This document shows, one piece after another, positions 9,841 to 19,845 of a stretch of DNA of 31,317 nt. A model generated the notes under the pieces. The model did no database searches, was not told the DNA's origin, and worked only from the letters and a program-made list of their open reading frames with translations. The number at the start of each line of letters is the position of its first letter. Within the stretch, counting starts at the first letter, position 1. The stretch lies in NCBI RefSeq assembly GCF_000208925.1, contig NW_001915056.1:1-31317 (forward strand). Direction: 5' to 3'. This stretch comes from Entamoeba histolytica HM-1:IMSS (taxonomy: Eukaryota > Evosea > Mastigamoebida > Endamoebidae). A program made the position numbers and the translations under genes.

Positions 9841-10618
9841 TAAATATAAAATCAAAACTAAAATAACATAATAATATAATAACAATATCATTGACTTTAT
9901 CTTATTTTATTCTTATTTTATTTATCTTCTTTCATTATTTTTATTCTTCTATTTTATTAAATGAAAATGAAAGAGAAATGAATAATAAAAATCAGAAACA
10001 ACACATAAACATTAATACAAAATCAAATAATGAAATATCAAATAATAATTGATTATGATGAAGTAATTTAATAAGAAATATAATAAATAATAATATAACG
10101 AATGAAATAATATAATATGAAAGAATAATAATAAGAAAAGAAAAAGATATAAATGGTGATATTAATAATAAATGAAATTATAAATAATAATATAATAATA
10201 ATGAAAGAAATAAATGATAATTCAATGAGAATAAAAAAGAAAGAAAAGGATAATATAGAATAAGAAGTATATTGAAAGAAAAGAAAAATGAGAAAGTTAA
10301 ATCAATGATAAAAAAAAGAAGAAAGAAATAAGGAATATAAAGAAAAGAAATGAATGAAGAGATATACAGTTTCAAGAATAATAAATATGAAAATCAAATA
10401 ATATAAAAATAAATAAATAATGAATAAATAATTTAATACATTTTATTTGATTGATATTTTATGATTTTGTTTCATTTATTGATTATGGATAAGTAGACAT
10501 TATTGACAATAAAATAATAATTTGGAAGATATTTTGCATTTATGAATGTTTTGTGTTTTTGTTATTAAAATAAATAAGAATATAAAGAAATAATAAGAAA
10601 TGAAAAATATAATGGGAA
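9841..10618. other. AT-rich gene-free stretch
   Basis: Very AT-rich (mostly AATAA and AATGAA units) between LINE-A and the tRNA-like sequence. I find no gene, RNA fold or clear repeat. The open frames here are low-complexity. Confidence 0.6.
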
Positions 10619-10688
10619 GCACAAAGAGTCTAGTAGTAGAAATCCATCTTCAAAGGTGGATATCCAGGTTCGATTCCTGGATAGTGCA
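10619..10688 (+). tRNA. tRNA-Gly-like sequence, probably a decayed tRNA gene
   Basis: A perfect B box (GGTTCGATTCC, 10667-10677) sits in a full 5-bp T stem (CCAGG/CCTGG). An A-box-like GAGTCTAGTAG lies at 10626-10636, and a T run follows the 3' end. The acceptor arms GCACAAA and ATAGTGC pair at 5 of 7 positions, with discriminator A. A D arm with AGTAGTA, a 5-bp anticodon stem CCATC/GGTGG and a 4-base variable loop fit tRNA-Gly best. The anticodon loop has six bases (TTCAAA) instead of seven, and the D stem has two mismatches. The loop would be explained by a one-base loss and one change from a TTTCCAA (anticodon TCC) loop. It is most likely a pseudogene or a solitary stray copy, since Entamoeba tRNA genes normally sit in tandem arrays. 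Confidence 0.55.
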
Positions 10689-11344
10689 TCTTTTATTTTA
10701 TATTATTTTTAAATATTTAGAATTTGTTTTATTATTTTTCATTTTGTTTTTATGATAAATACGTTTTATAATTCTAATCAGTAATTATTTCAATTTATCT
10801 CTTTTCTTATCAATCAATTTCCATCATTGTATTCTATTTGATTTATTATGTCTTATTATTTGATTTTCATAATTTTAATATTTATCATATTGTTCAAATG
10901 ATTTAATAAATGATATGAATATTATTTGATTGAATATATAGATTTTAGATTCTTTATTTCTACTTATTTTATCAAGAGTGTGGTATTATCTTTTATTTCT
11001 ATTATATTCATTTATTATTCAATAGTCAATTTATTCTTATTTATTTATATTTTGAATATATTCAATATTGTAGAATATAATTATTTGTTATTTGTTATTT
11101 CGTATTTTATTTCTATTGTTTTATTATATTTATAATTCATGTTAATTCTCATTCATTTTATCATTTCTATTAACTATATGATAGTTACCATTATATATAA
11201 TTATTAATTCATAATTTAGAATAATTATTATCACTTTAATATTCTTACAACATCTTATTATTTATTCAACATACTTCATTTTAATACTTTTATATTTTAT
11301 ACAACTTATTCTCTTGTTTTAATTATTTGTAAAATTCGATAGAA
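10689..11344. other. AT-rich gene-free stretch
   Basis: I find nothing supportable. The stretch is T-rich and low in complexity, with short hydrophobic open frames (for example 10926-11135) that carry no motif. Confidence 0.55.
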
Positions 11345-12490
11345 ATAAATGTTAAATGCAGTATTAGTAAGTATGATGGTTGAATATGTTATTGAATTAG
11401 TAAGAACAGGAATGTACTACTGTACAAGGGAATGTGAAATAGAAATAACATATTAGATAGATGGTACAGTAAGAAATGAATGTGGAATAGAATTAAAAAA
11501 TAATGATTCATAAAATAAATGAAACAAAAATAGAAGAAATAATAAATGAAGGGATTGAAAAGAAAAAAGAAAAAGAAGTAGTAGAAATAAAGAAATTATT
11601 GACAAATACATCAAAAAATGGAAGTGTCATCAGACAAATGGACACTTTAGAAGATGGTTTGAGTCAAAATGAGTAGATAAAACTACTACAGTGAAAGCAT
11701 GGAAGTCAATCAATATTAAGAAAAATGCATTTCTACAATTAACTAAAATGCAAGATGGTGCAATATTTTGTGGGTATAGAAAAGCAAAAATAATGAAAAA
11801 TGAAAGATTGAAATACTCAACACTTTGTAAAGACAAGATAGCCACAGTAGAACACATTTTACTATCTTGTATTTGTTATAAAAATCACAAATAGAAAAAC
11901 ATGATAATATCGGCATAATAATATTGATTAATAAGAAAATACACAGGAAATAATCAATATAAAAAACCCCCATATGAAACAATGTTCCAATATAAAGACA
12001 TTACAATGATATGGAACAAATAATGCATAAAAGTGAATGACAATACCACAAAAGATCAGACATATACGTATTAGATAAAAAGAATCAAACTAGTCTATTA
12101 TTTGATATGACGATTGTGGCTGATCACAATATTAATGGAGAATAAATGAAGAAAAGAAATAAGTATAAGGAATTAAAGAATATTCTAATGAAAATAGAGA
12201 AAATAAAAGATGTCAGAATAATTCCAGTAGTAATTTCAATTAATAGATTAATAAATAAAGAAAGTAATAAATTAATTAAAGAATTAAAAATTGACATTGA
12301 CATCGAGAAAGAAATTAAAGACCTTGTAATAAAAAATATGATTGATGTTATGGAATATTGCTTCAATCACAACCAAACATACTCCGTAGAACTACTAGAA
12401 GAAGAATACTCATTTGGATTAGTCTCTCCTGATCCATTAACAATAGAAACTAGTTCTATTAATATTTAATTAATTGCTTTTTATTATTCT
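11345..12490 (+). mobile_element. LINE-B: 3' fragment of a second LINE family (+)
   Basis: The fragment starts around 11345, with frames broken by stops. At 11690-11890 it encodes the region before and across the zinc knuckle (KAWKSINIKKNAFLQLTKMQ, then LCKDKIATVEHILLSC), which parallels LINE-A. At about 12045-12130 comes the endonuclease segment (KRSDIYVLDKKNQ, then LLFDMTIVADHN), with the Asp pair retained. The last ORF piece is 12146-12469. The 3' end TTAATTAATTGCTTTTTAT near 12466-12486 is also present in the minus copy at about 25952-25970. The first knuckle Cys is replaced by Ser. The RT domain is absent. Confidence 0.8.
12146..12469 (+). pseudogene. LINE-B ORF2 C-terminal piece
   Basis: An open stretch of 107 codons matching the C-terminal end of the LINE ORF2 in the minus LINE-B copy (VVISIN, then LINKE, then DIDIEKEIK). 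It also matches LINE-A more distantly (LINKE). It follows the endonuclease segment after a stop. It is a fragment of the element and not an independent gene. Confidence 0.75.
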
Positions 12491-13262
12491 CTACTTTATT
12501 ATGAAAATAAGATTATTCTTTTGGGTTTATTGTCAAAAAAAACTTTAGATAATGTAAATGAATATTATAATAGAAAAAATTACAATATAAATGATTTGTT
12601 TCATGAGAAAAAGGTTATTTTGTAAAAAGTACCAGTTACTTAGATATAATTCAATAGTGATAATAAATTAAAAGTATTACCTACAAATACATATGAAAGT
12701 TGTCTCATTTTAAAACTTATTAAATTATATTGTAAATATCAAATTAATACACCCACCAAATGAAGAAAAAGAAAAATATATAAATGATATAAAACAAATA
12801 ACAGTTAATATGATAAAGATATTTTTCTTCTTAATTATCAAATAAAGGAAACAAATTCAATAAATAACAACTTATTTTAAATATAATGTCATTTATTAAA
12901 AAAAAGAATTATTTGATAAACCAAATTAAGGATATAATTCTTTAATTTTTAAGAACAAAATTGAGAAGTAATTTATTTTTGTTTTGACTTTCATTTATAT
13001 CTTTTCTATCTTAACCAATTTTTTTAAATGGTTGACATTCAAATAATTATATCAATTATACATTCTTTCAATGTATTTAAAAATGCTTCATTTTCTTTTA
13101 TTTATTTTGTGAGTAACACTTTTATAAAGGTTATATGACAGTTATTTTCTCCATTACAAATTAATTCATTCAAAACAATTTCTTTATAAAAAAACATCAT
13201 CAAAAACAAAAAAAGATAACAGAACAACAAAGGAATGAAAAAATCCAAAAAAACGAAAGAAT
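12491..13262. other. intergenic region with possible degenerate coding sequence
   Basis: At about 12500-12640 the + strand reads as an ordinary-looking frame (KIILLGLLSKKTLDN, and further Asn/Tyr/Lys-rich residues). It ends in stops, and short coding-like pieces follow to about 12960. No family is recognisable. The rest is AT-rich upstream DNA of the glucose-6-phosphate isomerase gene. Confidence 0.35.
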
Positions 13263-13268
13263 AACCCT
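13263..13268 (+). promoter_or_regulatory. AACCCT element upstream of GPI
   Basis: An AACCCT hexamer 84 bases upstream of the ATG. The same hexamer precedes the methyltransferase, ABCF, surface-protein and LysRS genes. A TATA-like GTTTTTAAAC also lies close to the start codon. Confidence 0.4.
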
Positions 13269-13346
13269 TCTATCACACGTGGATCAACGCAATCAAAGAG
13301 AAGAAATAAAAAGGAGAATAAAGAGTTTTTAAACATTGATAATAAA

Positions 13347-14987
13347 ATGTTACCAACTCTTCCTGAATATAAAGCTCTTGAAGCAAAGTATGAACAAATG
13401 AAAACATTTGTTATGAAAGAAGCATTTAGTAAAGATCCAGAACGATTTAAAAAGTTTTCACTTCAATTTGAAGATATTTTTGTAGATTATTCAAAGAACC
13501 TTATTGATGAAGAAACAATGAAACTTTTAATTAAATTATGTGAAGCAGTTCATTTAAAAGAAAAAATTGAAGCAGAATTTACAGGAGTTAAAATTAATAC
13601 TACAGAAAAAAGAGCAGTTCTTCATACAGCACTTAGAAATAGAAGTAATAATCCAGTACTTGTTGATGGAAAAGATGTTATGCCAGGTGTTAATGCAGTT
13701 CTTAATAAAATGGGAAAATTTGCAGAAGGAGTAAGAAATGGAAGTATTAAAGGATATACTGGTAAAGAATTTACAGACATTGTTAATATTGGAATTGGAG
13801 GAAGTGATCTTGGACCTGTTATGGTTACAGAAGCACTTAAATATTATCAACATGAACGATTAACACTTCATTATGTTTCAAATGTTGATGGAACACATAT
13901 GGTAGAAGCTTTAAAGAAATGTAATCCCGAAACTACACTTTTTGTTATTTGTTCAAAAACATTTACAACAGCTGAAACATTAATGAATGCACATTCTGCA
14001 CGTAAATGGTTTGTAGAAAAAACAGGAAATGAAGAAGCAGTTTCAAAACATTTTGTAGCAGTATCAACAAATGCAACAGAAGTTTCAAAATTTGGTATAA
14101 ATACAGATAATATGTTTGAATTTTGGGATTGGGTTGGAGGAAGATATTCACTTTGGAGTGCTATTGGATTGACTATTATGATTTCTATTGGAGAACAAGG
14201 ATTTCTTGATCTTCTTTCAGGAGCACATGCTATGGATAAACATTTTAGAAATACAGAATTTGCACATAATATTCCAGTTATACTTGCTGTTCTTGGAGTA
14301 TGGTATAATAATTTATATCAAGCACAATCACATGCTATTCTTCCATATGATCAATATCTTCATAGATTTGCTGCTTATTTCCAACAAGGAGATATGGAAA
14401 GTAATGGTAAAAGAATTACTAAAGATGGAAAAGTAGTTAATTATACTACTGGTCCAATTATTTGGGGAGAACCAGGAACTAATGGACAACATGCATTTTA
14501 TCAACTTCTTCATCAAGGAACTAAATTAATTCCAGCAGATTTTATTATTCCAGCAAATAGTTTAAATCCAATTGGAAAACATCATACTGTTCTTTTAGCT
14601 AATTTTATTGCACAAACAGAAGCATTAATGATGGGTAAAACTGAAGAACAAGTTATTGGAGAATTAAAAGCAACAGGTATGTCAGATGAACGTATTAAAG
14701 AACTTCTTCCACATAAATTATTCCCAGGAAATAGACCAACTAATTCTATTGTTTTTAAGAAAATGACACCATATGTACTTGGTTCATTAATTGCTATGTA
14801 TGAACATAAAATATTTGTTCAAGGATGTATTTGGAATGTTAATTCATTTGATCAATGGGGAGTTGAACTTGGAAAACAACTTGCTAAAGCAGTTGAAAAA
14901 GATCTTGAAGCAGAAGGTCTTGTTAATAAACATGATGGTTCTACAAGTGGACTTATTAATCTTGTTAAAGATATGAGAAAAAACTAA
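13347..14987 (+). CDS. GPI: glucose-6-phosphate isomerase
   Basis: A 546-residue cytosolic enzyme that interconverts glucose 6-phosphate and fructose 6-phosphate in glycolysis. Length matches the family (about 550). Both SIS-type subdomains are present. The phosphate-binding segment [10 protein letters not shown] is near residue 146. Signature 1 ([12 protein letters not shown]) is at about 264. The base-catalytic Glu is E351 in GDMESNGK, His382 lies in NGQHAFYQL, and Lys510 lies in [10 protein letters not shown] (signature 2). All are intact. The ATG at 13347 is the first in frame and gives the usual N terminus (LPEYKAL). Codons are strongly A/T-ending like the other core genes, which suggests good expression. 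The next gene, 131 bases downstream, is on the same strand but has its own promoter-like elements. Confidence 0.97.
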   Translation: MLPTLPEYKALEAKYEQMKTFVMKEAFSKDPERFKKFSLQFEDIFVDYSKNLIDEETMKLLIKLCEAVHLKEKIEAEFTGVKINTTEKRAVLHTALRNRSNNPVLVDGKDVMPGVNAVLNKMGKFAEGVRNGSIKGYTGKEFTDIVNIGIGGSDLGPVMVTEALKYYQHERLTLHYVSNVDGTHMVEALKKCNPETTLFVICSKTFTTAETLMNAHSARKWFVEKTGNEEAVSKHFVAVSTNATEVSKFGINTDNMFEFWDWVGGRYSLWSAIGLTIMISIGEQGFLDLLSGAHAMDKHFRNTEFAHNIPVILAVLGVWYNNLYQAQSHAILPYDQYLHRFAAYFQQGDMESNGKRITKDGKVVNYTTGPIIWGEPGTNGQHAFYQLLHQGTKLIPADFIIPANSLNPIGKHHTVLLANFIAQTEALMMGKTEEQVIGELKATGMSDERIKELLPHKLFPGNRPTNSIVFKKMTPYVLGSLIAMYEHKIFVQGCIWNVNSFDQWGVELGKQLAKAVEKDLEAEGLVNKHDGSTSGLINLVKDMRKN

Positions 14988-15062
14988 TTGAATAAAGAAT
15001 TAAAGAATATTTTAAAAGAGAATATAAACAAGTTTTAATGGAATAAGAAAAAGATAAAAGAA

Positions 15063-15098
15063 AACCCTTTTTTAAAAAAAAAAATAAAACTTATAAAG
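15063..15098 (+). promoter_or_regulatory. promoter elements of the methyltransferase gene
   Basis: An AACCCT element (15063-15068) is followed by a TATA-like TTATAAAG (15091-15098), 21 bases before the ATG at 15119. A TTCATTTT stretch next to the start codon may be the initiator. The 5' UTR would be only a few bases long, as is usual in Entamoeba. Confidence 0.4.
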
Positions 15099-15118
15099 AA
15101 GTTATTTTATTCATTTTA

Positions 15119-16558
15119 ATGTCTTCTTCTCCAATTGATAATAATGATAATAAAGAAAAAAGTATTAAAACAACAAAACCAATTGAATTAAGAAGAAAAA
15201 CAAGATATGAAGGAATTGTTGATTCAGTAGAATTTGGAGGAAAAGGAGTTGTAAATTTTGAAGGAAGAAGAATTATGTTAGATCATGTTATTCCAGGACA
15301 AAAAGTATCATTTTGTATTTGTAAAATTAGAAAAGGAAAATGTCCAGGAGGAAGTGTTGAAGTAATTGAAAAATCACCATTTGAAGATGTAGAAGATATT
15401 TGTAAACATAATAAAGAATGTGGAGGATGTTTATATCAAAGTATGGGATATCAACATCAATTAGAAATGAAGAAAACACAAGTATTACAAATGATAAATA
15501 AAGAAATAAAAGACTATCAATTTGATGGAATTAAAGCAAGTCCAATCAATATTGGATATAGAAATCGAATGGATTATACATTTGGAGATGGATATATTGG
15601 AGGACCATTAGAATGTGGATTACATAAAATGTATCATTTTAATGATGTAGTAACAACAATTGATTGTAGAATAGTTGATAAAGATTTTAATGAACTTCTT
15701 TTATTTACAAGAGATTATTTTAGAATAAAGAATATACCACATTATAATAAAATTAAACATACTGGATATTTAAGAAATTTATTAATTAGAAAAGCAAAGA
15801 AAACTAATGAAATTATGTATTGTTTAATTACTTCATCTCAACTTAATGTTGATTTAAATGAATTAAAAAATAAATTATTAGAACTTCCTTTAATGGGAAA
15901 ACTTGTTAGTATTATTCATTGTATTTTTGATGATATAACAGATATTGTTGGATATGATAAAATGAACGTATTATATGGAAATGATTATATTACTGAAGAA
16001 TTACTTGGATTACATTTTAAAATTACACCAATGTCTTTCTTCCAAACAAATTCACTTGGTGCTGAAGTATTATATCAAACAGTAAGAGACTATATAACTA
16101 CAATACGTTGTGATATTATTTTTGATTTATATTGTGGTACAGGAACTATTACTCAACTTCTTTCTCCAATTTGTAAAAAAATTATTGGTGTTGAATTAAA
16201 TCAAGACGCAATACGTGCAGCAAAATTAAATGCTGAATTAAATAAATTAACTAATTGTGAATTTAGAGCTGCTGATGTTAATATTGAATTAGATCAACTT
16301 CAAGAAAATAGACCAGAATTAATTGTTCTTGATCCTCCAAGAACAGGTATTCATCCTAATGCATTATCAAAAATTATTAAATATGGTGCTCAAACAATTG
16401 TTTATGTTTCATGTATGCCAACAACATTAATTAGAGATTTAATTGTATTAGAACAAAATGGATATAAAGTTAAAAATATTACTTTAGTTGATATGTTTCC
16501 AAATACACCACATGTAGAAACAGTTTGTTTATTAAAGAAAATAAACTCACCTAATTGA
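15119..16558 (+). CDS. TrmA/RumA-type RNA (uracil-5-)-methyltransferase with 4Fe-4S site
   Basis: A 479-residue SAM-dependent enzyme expected to methylate C5 of uridine in rRNA or tRNA. A TRAM domain (residues about 27-82, RYEGIVDSVEFGGKG onward) should bind RNA. Cys95, Cys101 and Cys104 (CKHNKECGGC) and Cys183 match the RumA 4Fe-4S ligand spacing. The SAM loop is DLYCGTGT (336-343). LDPPRTG follows at 404-410, and the catalytic nucleophile is Cys432 in YVSCMPTTL. The C-terminal DMFPNTPHVETV block, with its general-base Glu, is intact. The substrate cannot be told from sequence. The bacterial-like RumA architecture in a protist could reflect transfer or an old TRMT2-type gene. The next gene encodes an Fe-S assembly factor, which fits the need for a cluster. 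Confidence 0.93.
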   Translation: MSSSPIDNNDNKEKSIKTTKPIELRRKTRYEGIVDSVEFGGKGVVNFEGRRIMLDHVIPGQKVSFCICKIRKGKCPGGSVEVIEKSPFEDVEDICKHNKECGGCLYQSMGYQHQLEMKKTQVLQMINKEIKDYQFDGIKASPINIGYRNRMDYTFGDGYIGGPLECGLHKMYHFNDVVTTIDCRIVDKDFNELLLFTRDYFRIKNIPHYNKIKHTGYLRNLLIRKAKKTNEIMYCLITSSQLNVDLNELKNKLLELPLMGKLVSIIHCIFDDITDIVGYDKMNVLYGNDYITEELLGLHFKITPMSFFQTNSLGAEVLYQTVRDYITTIRCDIIFDLYCGTGTITQLLSPICKKIIGVELNQDAIRAAKLNAELNKLTNCEFRAADVNIELDQLQENRPELIVLDPPRTGIHPNALSKIIKYGAQTIVYVSCMPTTLIRDLIVLEQNGYKVKNITLVDMFPNTPHVETVCLLKKINSPN

Positions 16559-16766
16559 AATGAATTTTTAATTTTTAATTTATATTACACTACATTCTAT
16601 CCATTCTTGTTTGAAAAGGAAAAAGGAATACTTCAAAAGTAGAATAAAAAATTAAAAACGTAATGGACCTTAACTTCATCATACGTCCTACCATTTTGTT
16701 TATAACAATTTTATTAAAAAAAAAAAAAAAGAGAAATAAAAACAAAACTTGTATTTTATTATTCTT

Positions 16767-17768
16767 ATGAGTTGTTCTCATAATTGTTCAAATTGTTCTT
16801 TAAAAGGTAATTGTAATCAATTACCTAATCCATCAAATTGTTCACATAATTGTGATGGATGTCCATCAAAAGGTTCATGTTCATCAAGTACTTCATCTCA
16901 AGGAGGATGTTCACATAATTGTGATAGTTGTCCATCAAAAGGAAAATGTGGAGGAGGAAATAATGGACCAGACAGAGAACTTGAAGAAATTATTGAAAAA
17001 TTAAAAGGAATTAAACATAAATATGTAATATTATCAGGAAAAGGAGGTGTTGGAAAAAGTACATTTGCTACTCAATTCTCATGGGTTCTTTCAGAAGATA
17101 AACAAGTAGGATTATGTGATTATGATATTTGTGGACCTTCTATTCCACAAATGTTTGGACAAATTGGAGTGAATGTTACTAGTGGAATGACAGGATTACA
17201 ACCAATTTATGTCACAGAAAATTTATGTACTATGAGTATTGGATATCTTGTAGCAACTGAAACTGCTGTTGTATGGAAAGGACCAAAGAAAAATTCATTA
17301 ATAAGACAATTTATTCATGATGTTGATTGGGGAGAACTTGATTATTTAATTATTGATACACCACCAGGAACATCTGATGAACATTTAACTATTGTAAGTA
17401 TTTTAAATAAATGTAATGTTGATGGAGCTATTATTATTACTACACCACAAGATGTTTCATTAATTGATGTTAGAAAAGAAATTAATTTTTGTAAGAAAAT
17501 AGGATTACCAATTATTGGAGTAGTAGAAAATATGAGTGGTTTTATTTGTCCATGTTGTCATAAAGAAAGTACTATTTTCCCACCAACTCATGGAGGAGCA
17601 AAACAAATGTGTGAAGAAATGGGAGTTAAATTTTTAGGAAAAATTCCATTAGATCCAATAATTGCACATTCATGTGATATTGGAGCACCATATTTCCTTG
17701 AACATCCAGACTCAGAAGCAACAAAGAATTTCAAACGAATATATAAGGAAATAATAACAAATCTTTAA
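16767..17768 (+). CDS. NBP35: Nbp35-like cytosolic Fe-S scaffold P-loop ATPase with triplicated Cys motif
   Basis: A 333-residue Mrp/NBP35-family ATPase of the cytosolic iron-sulfur assembly (CIA) pathway. I start it at the ATG at 16767. The frame is open 18 bases further up but has no ATG there. The deviant P-loop SGKGGVGKST (90-99), IDTPPGTSDEH and the bridging-cluster motif CPCC (261-264, CPxC) are intact. The N terminus is unusual: residues 3-16, 25-38 and 48-61 are three copies of C-x3-C-x2-C-x5-C with HNC and KG in common. Typical Nbp35 has a single C-x13-C-x2-C-x5-C set there. It is Nbp35 and not Cfd1, because Cfd1 lacks this N-terminal cluster. It may bind more than one N-terminal cluster. 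Confidence 0.93.
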   Translation: MSCSHNCSNCSLKGNCNQLPNPSNCSHNCDGCPSKGSCSSSTSSQGGCSHNCDSCPSKGKCGGGNNGPDRELEEIIEKLKGIKHKYVILSGKGGVGKSTFATQFSWVLSEDKQVGLCDYDICGPSIPQMFGQIGVNVTSGMTGLQPIYVTENLCTMSIGYLVATETAVVWKGPKKNSLIRQFIHDVDWGELDYLIIDTPPGTSDEHLTIVSILNKCNVDGAIIITTPQDVSLIDVRKEINFCKKIGLPIIGVVENMSGFICPCCHKESTIFPPTHGGAKQMCEEMGVKFLGKIPLDPIIAHSCDIGAPYFLEHPDSEATKNFKRIYKEIITNL

Positions 17769-17857
17769 ATGAAAGAAATGTTACACCAAATTTTATGTTA
17801 TTTTCAAACTGTTTTAAAGAAGAAAAAGAAAGAAAGAAAGAAAAAAAAAAAACACAC

Positions 17858-17863
17858 AACCCT
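17858..17863 (+). promoter_or_regulatory. AACCCT element upstream of the ABCF gene
   Basis: A hexamer 56 bases upstream of the ATG at 17914, directly after a purine-rich AGAAAGAAAG tract. Confidence 0.4.
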
Positions 17864-17913
17864 AAAAAGTAAGAAATAAAAGAGAAATATAACTGAGAAA
17901 TAACAATATAATA

Positions 17914-19806
17914 ATGCCTAAAGCTAAAAAAGTAACTAAGGAAAAAGTTAAACGAGTTAAAGGAGAAAAAAATACAAAAAAGTCTAAAACTCTTCAAAAA
18001 GAAGGAAATGATATTACACCACTTGTTAATGAAGAAGGAGAAGTTAAATATAATACAAGATCAAAAGATAGTGCTATTGTTTCAGTTGGAAAACAAGGAA
18101 CAGAAAGTAAAGCATGGCCAGATTATGTATTTTTAAAAGGAACATCATTTTCAAGTAGTAATAAAGATAAAGCAAAGGATATTAAAATAGAAAATTTTAC
18201 ATTACAAGTACCAGGAAAAGTTCTTCTTAATAATTCATCATTAACAATGGGATTTGGATCAAAATATGGATTAGTTGGAAAAAATGGAATTGGTAAATCA
18301 GTATTAATGTGTGCTATTTCAGGAAGAGAAAGTGGTACTCCTTTTGGTAATATTCCAGCAAATATTAGAATTTTACATGTTCAACAAGAAGTTCCAGGAA
18401 ATGAATTAACACCATTAGAAACAGTATTACAAGCAGATATTGAAAGATTATGGTTAATTAATGAAGAAAAAAGATTATTAGCAGAAAAAGATAAAAAACC
18501 AGAAAATGAAGAACATGAAGAAAGTATAGAAGAAGAAGATATAGAACCACCATATGATTTAAATGATATTTATGAAAGAATGAAAGAAATTGAAGCAAGT
18601 AAAGCAGAACCAAGAGCATTAAAAATATTAAAAGGACTTGGATTTGCAGAAGATGAAATGAAAACTAAAACAACTAAAGAATATTCAGGAGGATGGAGAA
18701 TGAGAATTTCATTAGCTACAGCATTATTTTTACAACCAGATTTATTAATTTTAGATGAACCAACAAATCATCTTGATTTAAATGCAGTTATTTGGTTAGA
18801 ACATTATTTAATGAATTGGAAAAAATCATTATTACTTGTTTCACATGATACATCATTTTTAAATAATGTATGTGATCATATTGTTCATTTTACTAATCAA
18901 ACATTAACAACATATAGAGGTGATTATGGTAGTTTCTTAAAAGCATTAGAAATGAAAAAAAATTCAGATGAAAAGAAAAAAAGAATCGAAAAGGCAGAAC
19001 AACAAAAAGCAAAGAAAAAAGGAGAAGAAAAGAAAAAAGTAAAAGTTCAATTAACAAAACAAGAAAAAGCAAGTAAAGAATTAGAAGGAAAAGCACCTGT
19101 CTTTGAATTTCCTGATCCAGGAGATTTTGATACTTGTGCTGTTCAATTTGATGAAGTTTCATTTAAATATGTAGGAGCAAAACAACCAATTTTTAGAGAT
19201 TTACAATTTGGAATTTATCTTAAAAGTAGAATTGGATTAGTTGGACCAAATGGAACAGGTAAATCTACATTAATGAAATTAATTGATGGAGAATTAAAAG
19301 AAACAACAGGATTTATTACTCGTGATAGACAATTAAGAATTGGTAGATTCCATCAACATCATGTTGACCAATTACCTATGGATATTTCTTCTATAGAATA
19401 TATGCAAAAAACATTCCCATCAGCTCAAATTCAAGAAATTAGACAATTCCTTGGAAGATTTGGATTAAAAGGAGATACTCCAAAACAACAAATACAAACA
19501 TTATCAGGTGGTCAAAAAAGTAGATTAGTTTTTGCTGAAATTTGTTGGAAAAAACCACATTTATTACTTCTTGATGAACCTACAAATCATCTTGATGCAG
19601 ACTCAATTGAATCATTGATTGAAGGATTATCCACTTTTGGAGGTGGATTAGTATTAATTTCACATCATCAACATATGATTGAATCTGCATGTGAAGAAAT
19701 TTGGGTTGTAAAAGGAAATGGTACTGTTGAACGATTTGATGGAGACTTTAATGATTATAAGAATATGTTATTGAAAGATATGGATCTTGATGATGAAGAT
19801 AATTAA
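17914..19806 (+). CDS. ABCF-family ATPase (ABCF2/Arb1-like)
   Basis: A 630-residue soluble twin-ATPase ABC protein without membrane segments, of the kind that acts on ribosomes in biogenesis or translation control. A Lys-rich N-terminal tail (residues 1-40) is followed by ATPase domain 1: Walker A GKNGIGKS (122-129), signature YSGGW (257-261), Walker B with LDEPTNHLD (280-288). A Lys/Glu-rich linker at about 345-400 is the family's charged inter-domain region. Domain 2 has Walker A GPNGTGKS (444-451), LSGGQ (530-534) and LLLLDEPTNHLD (550-561). An acidic tail closes the protein. The first Walker A has Ile in place of the more common Cys, Ala or Ser and is followed by SV, a mild variation. ABCF2/Arb1 is favoured over GCN20 by the short N terminus. 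Confidence 0.95.
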   Translation: MPKAKKVTKEKVKRVKGEKNTKKSKTLQKEGNDITPLVNEEGEVKYNTRSKDSAIVSVGKQGTESKAWPDYVFLKGTSFSSSNKDKAKDIKIENFTLQVPGKVLLNNSSLTMGFGSKYGLVGKNGIGKSVLMCAISGRESGTPFGNIPANIRILHVQQEVPGNELTPLETVLQADIERLWLINEEKRLLAEKDKKPENEEHEESIEEEDIEPPYDLNDIYERMKEIEASKAEPRALKILKGLGFAEDEMKTKTTKEYSGGWRMRISLATALFLQPDLLILDEPTNHLDLNAVIWLEHYLMNWKKSLLLVSHDTSFLNNVCDHIVHFTNQTLTTYRGDYGSFLKALEMKKNSDEKKKRIEKAEQQKAKKKGEEKKKVKVQLTKQEKASKELEGKAPVFEFPDPGDFDTCAVQFDEVSFKYVGAKQPIFRDLQFGIYLKSRIGLVGPNGTGKSTLMKLIDGELKETTGFITRDRQLRIGRFHQHHVDQLPMDISSIEYMQKTFPSAQIQEIRQFLGRFGLKGDTPKQQIQTLSGGQKSRLVFAEICWKKPHLLLLDEPTNHLDADSIESLIEGLSTFGGGLVLISHHQHMIESACEEIWVVKGNGTVERFDGDFNDYKNMLLKDMDLDDEDN

Positions 19807-19845
19807 TTAATAATTAAAACTTTTTTTTTTAGTAAATCAAATAAA

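Noticed and set aside
10619..10688. UGA-suppressor or selenocysteine tRNA (TCA in the anticodon loop) matching the in-frame TGA codons of the LINEs
   Set aside because: The TCA reading needs an 8-base loop. The better fold has a 5-bp stem and a 6-base loop, a tRNA-Gly shape with a one-base loss. LINE frames also have TAA and TAG stops and frameshifts, so recoding is not needed to explain them.
16749..16766. Six extra N-terminal residues for the Nbp35-like gene
   Set aside because: The frame is open there but starts at TTG. The first ATG is at 16767, right before the first Cys motif.
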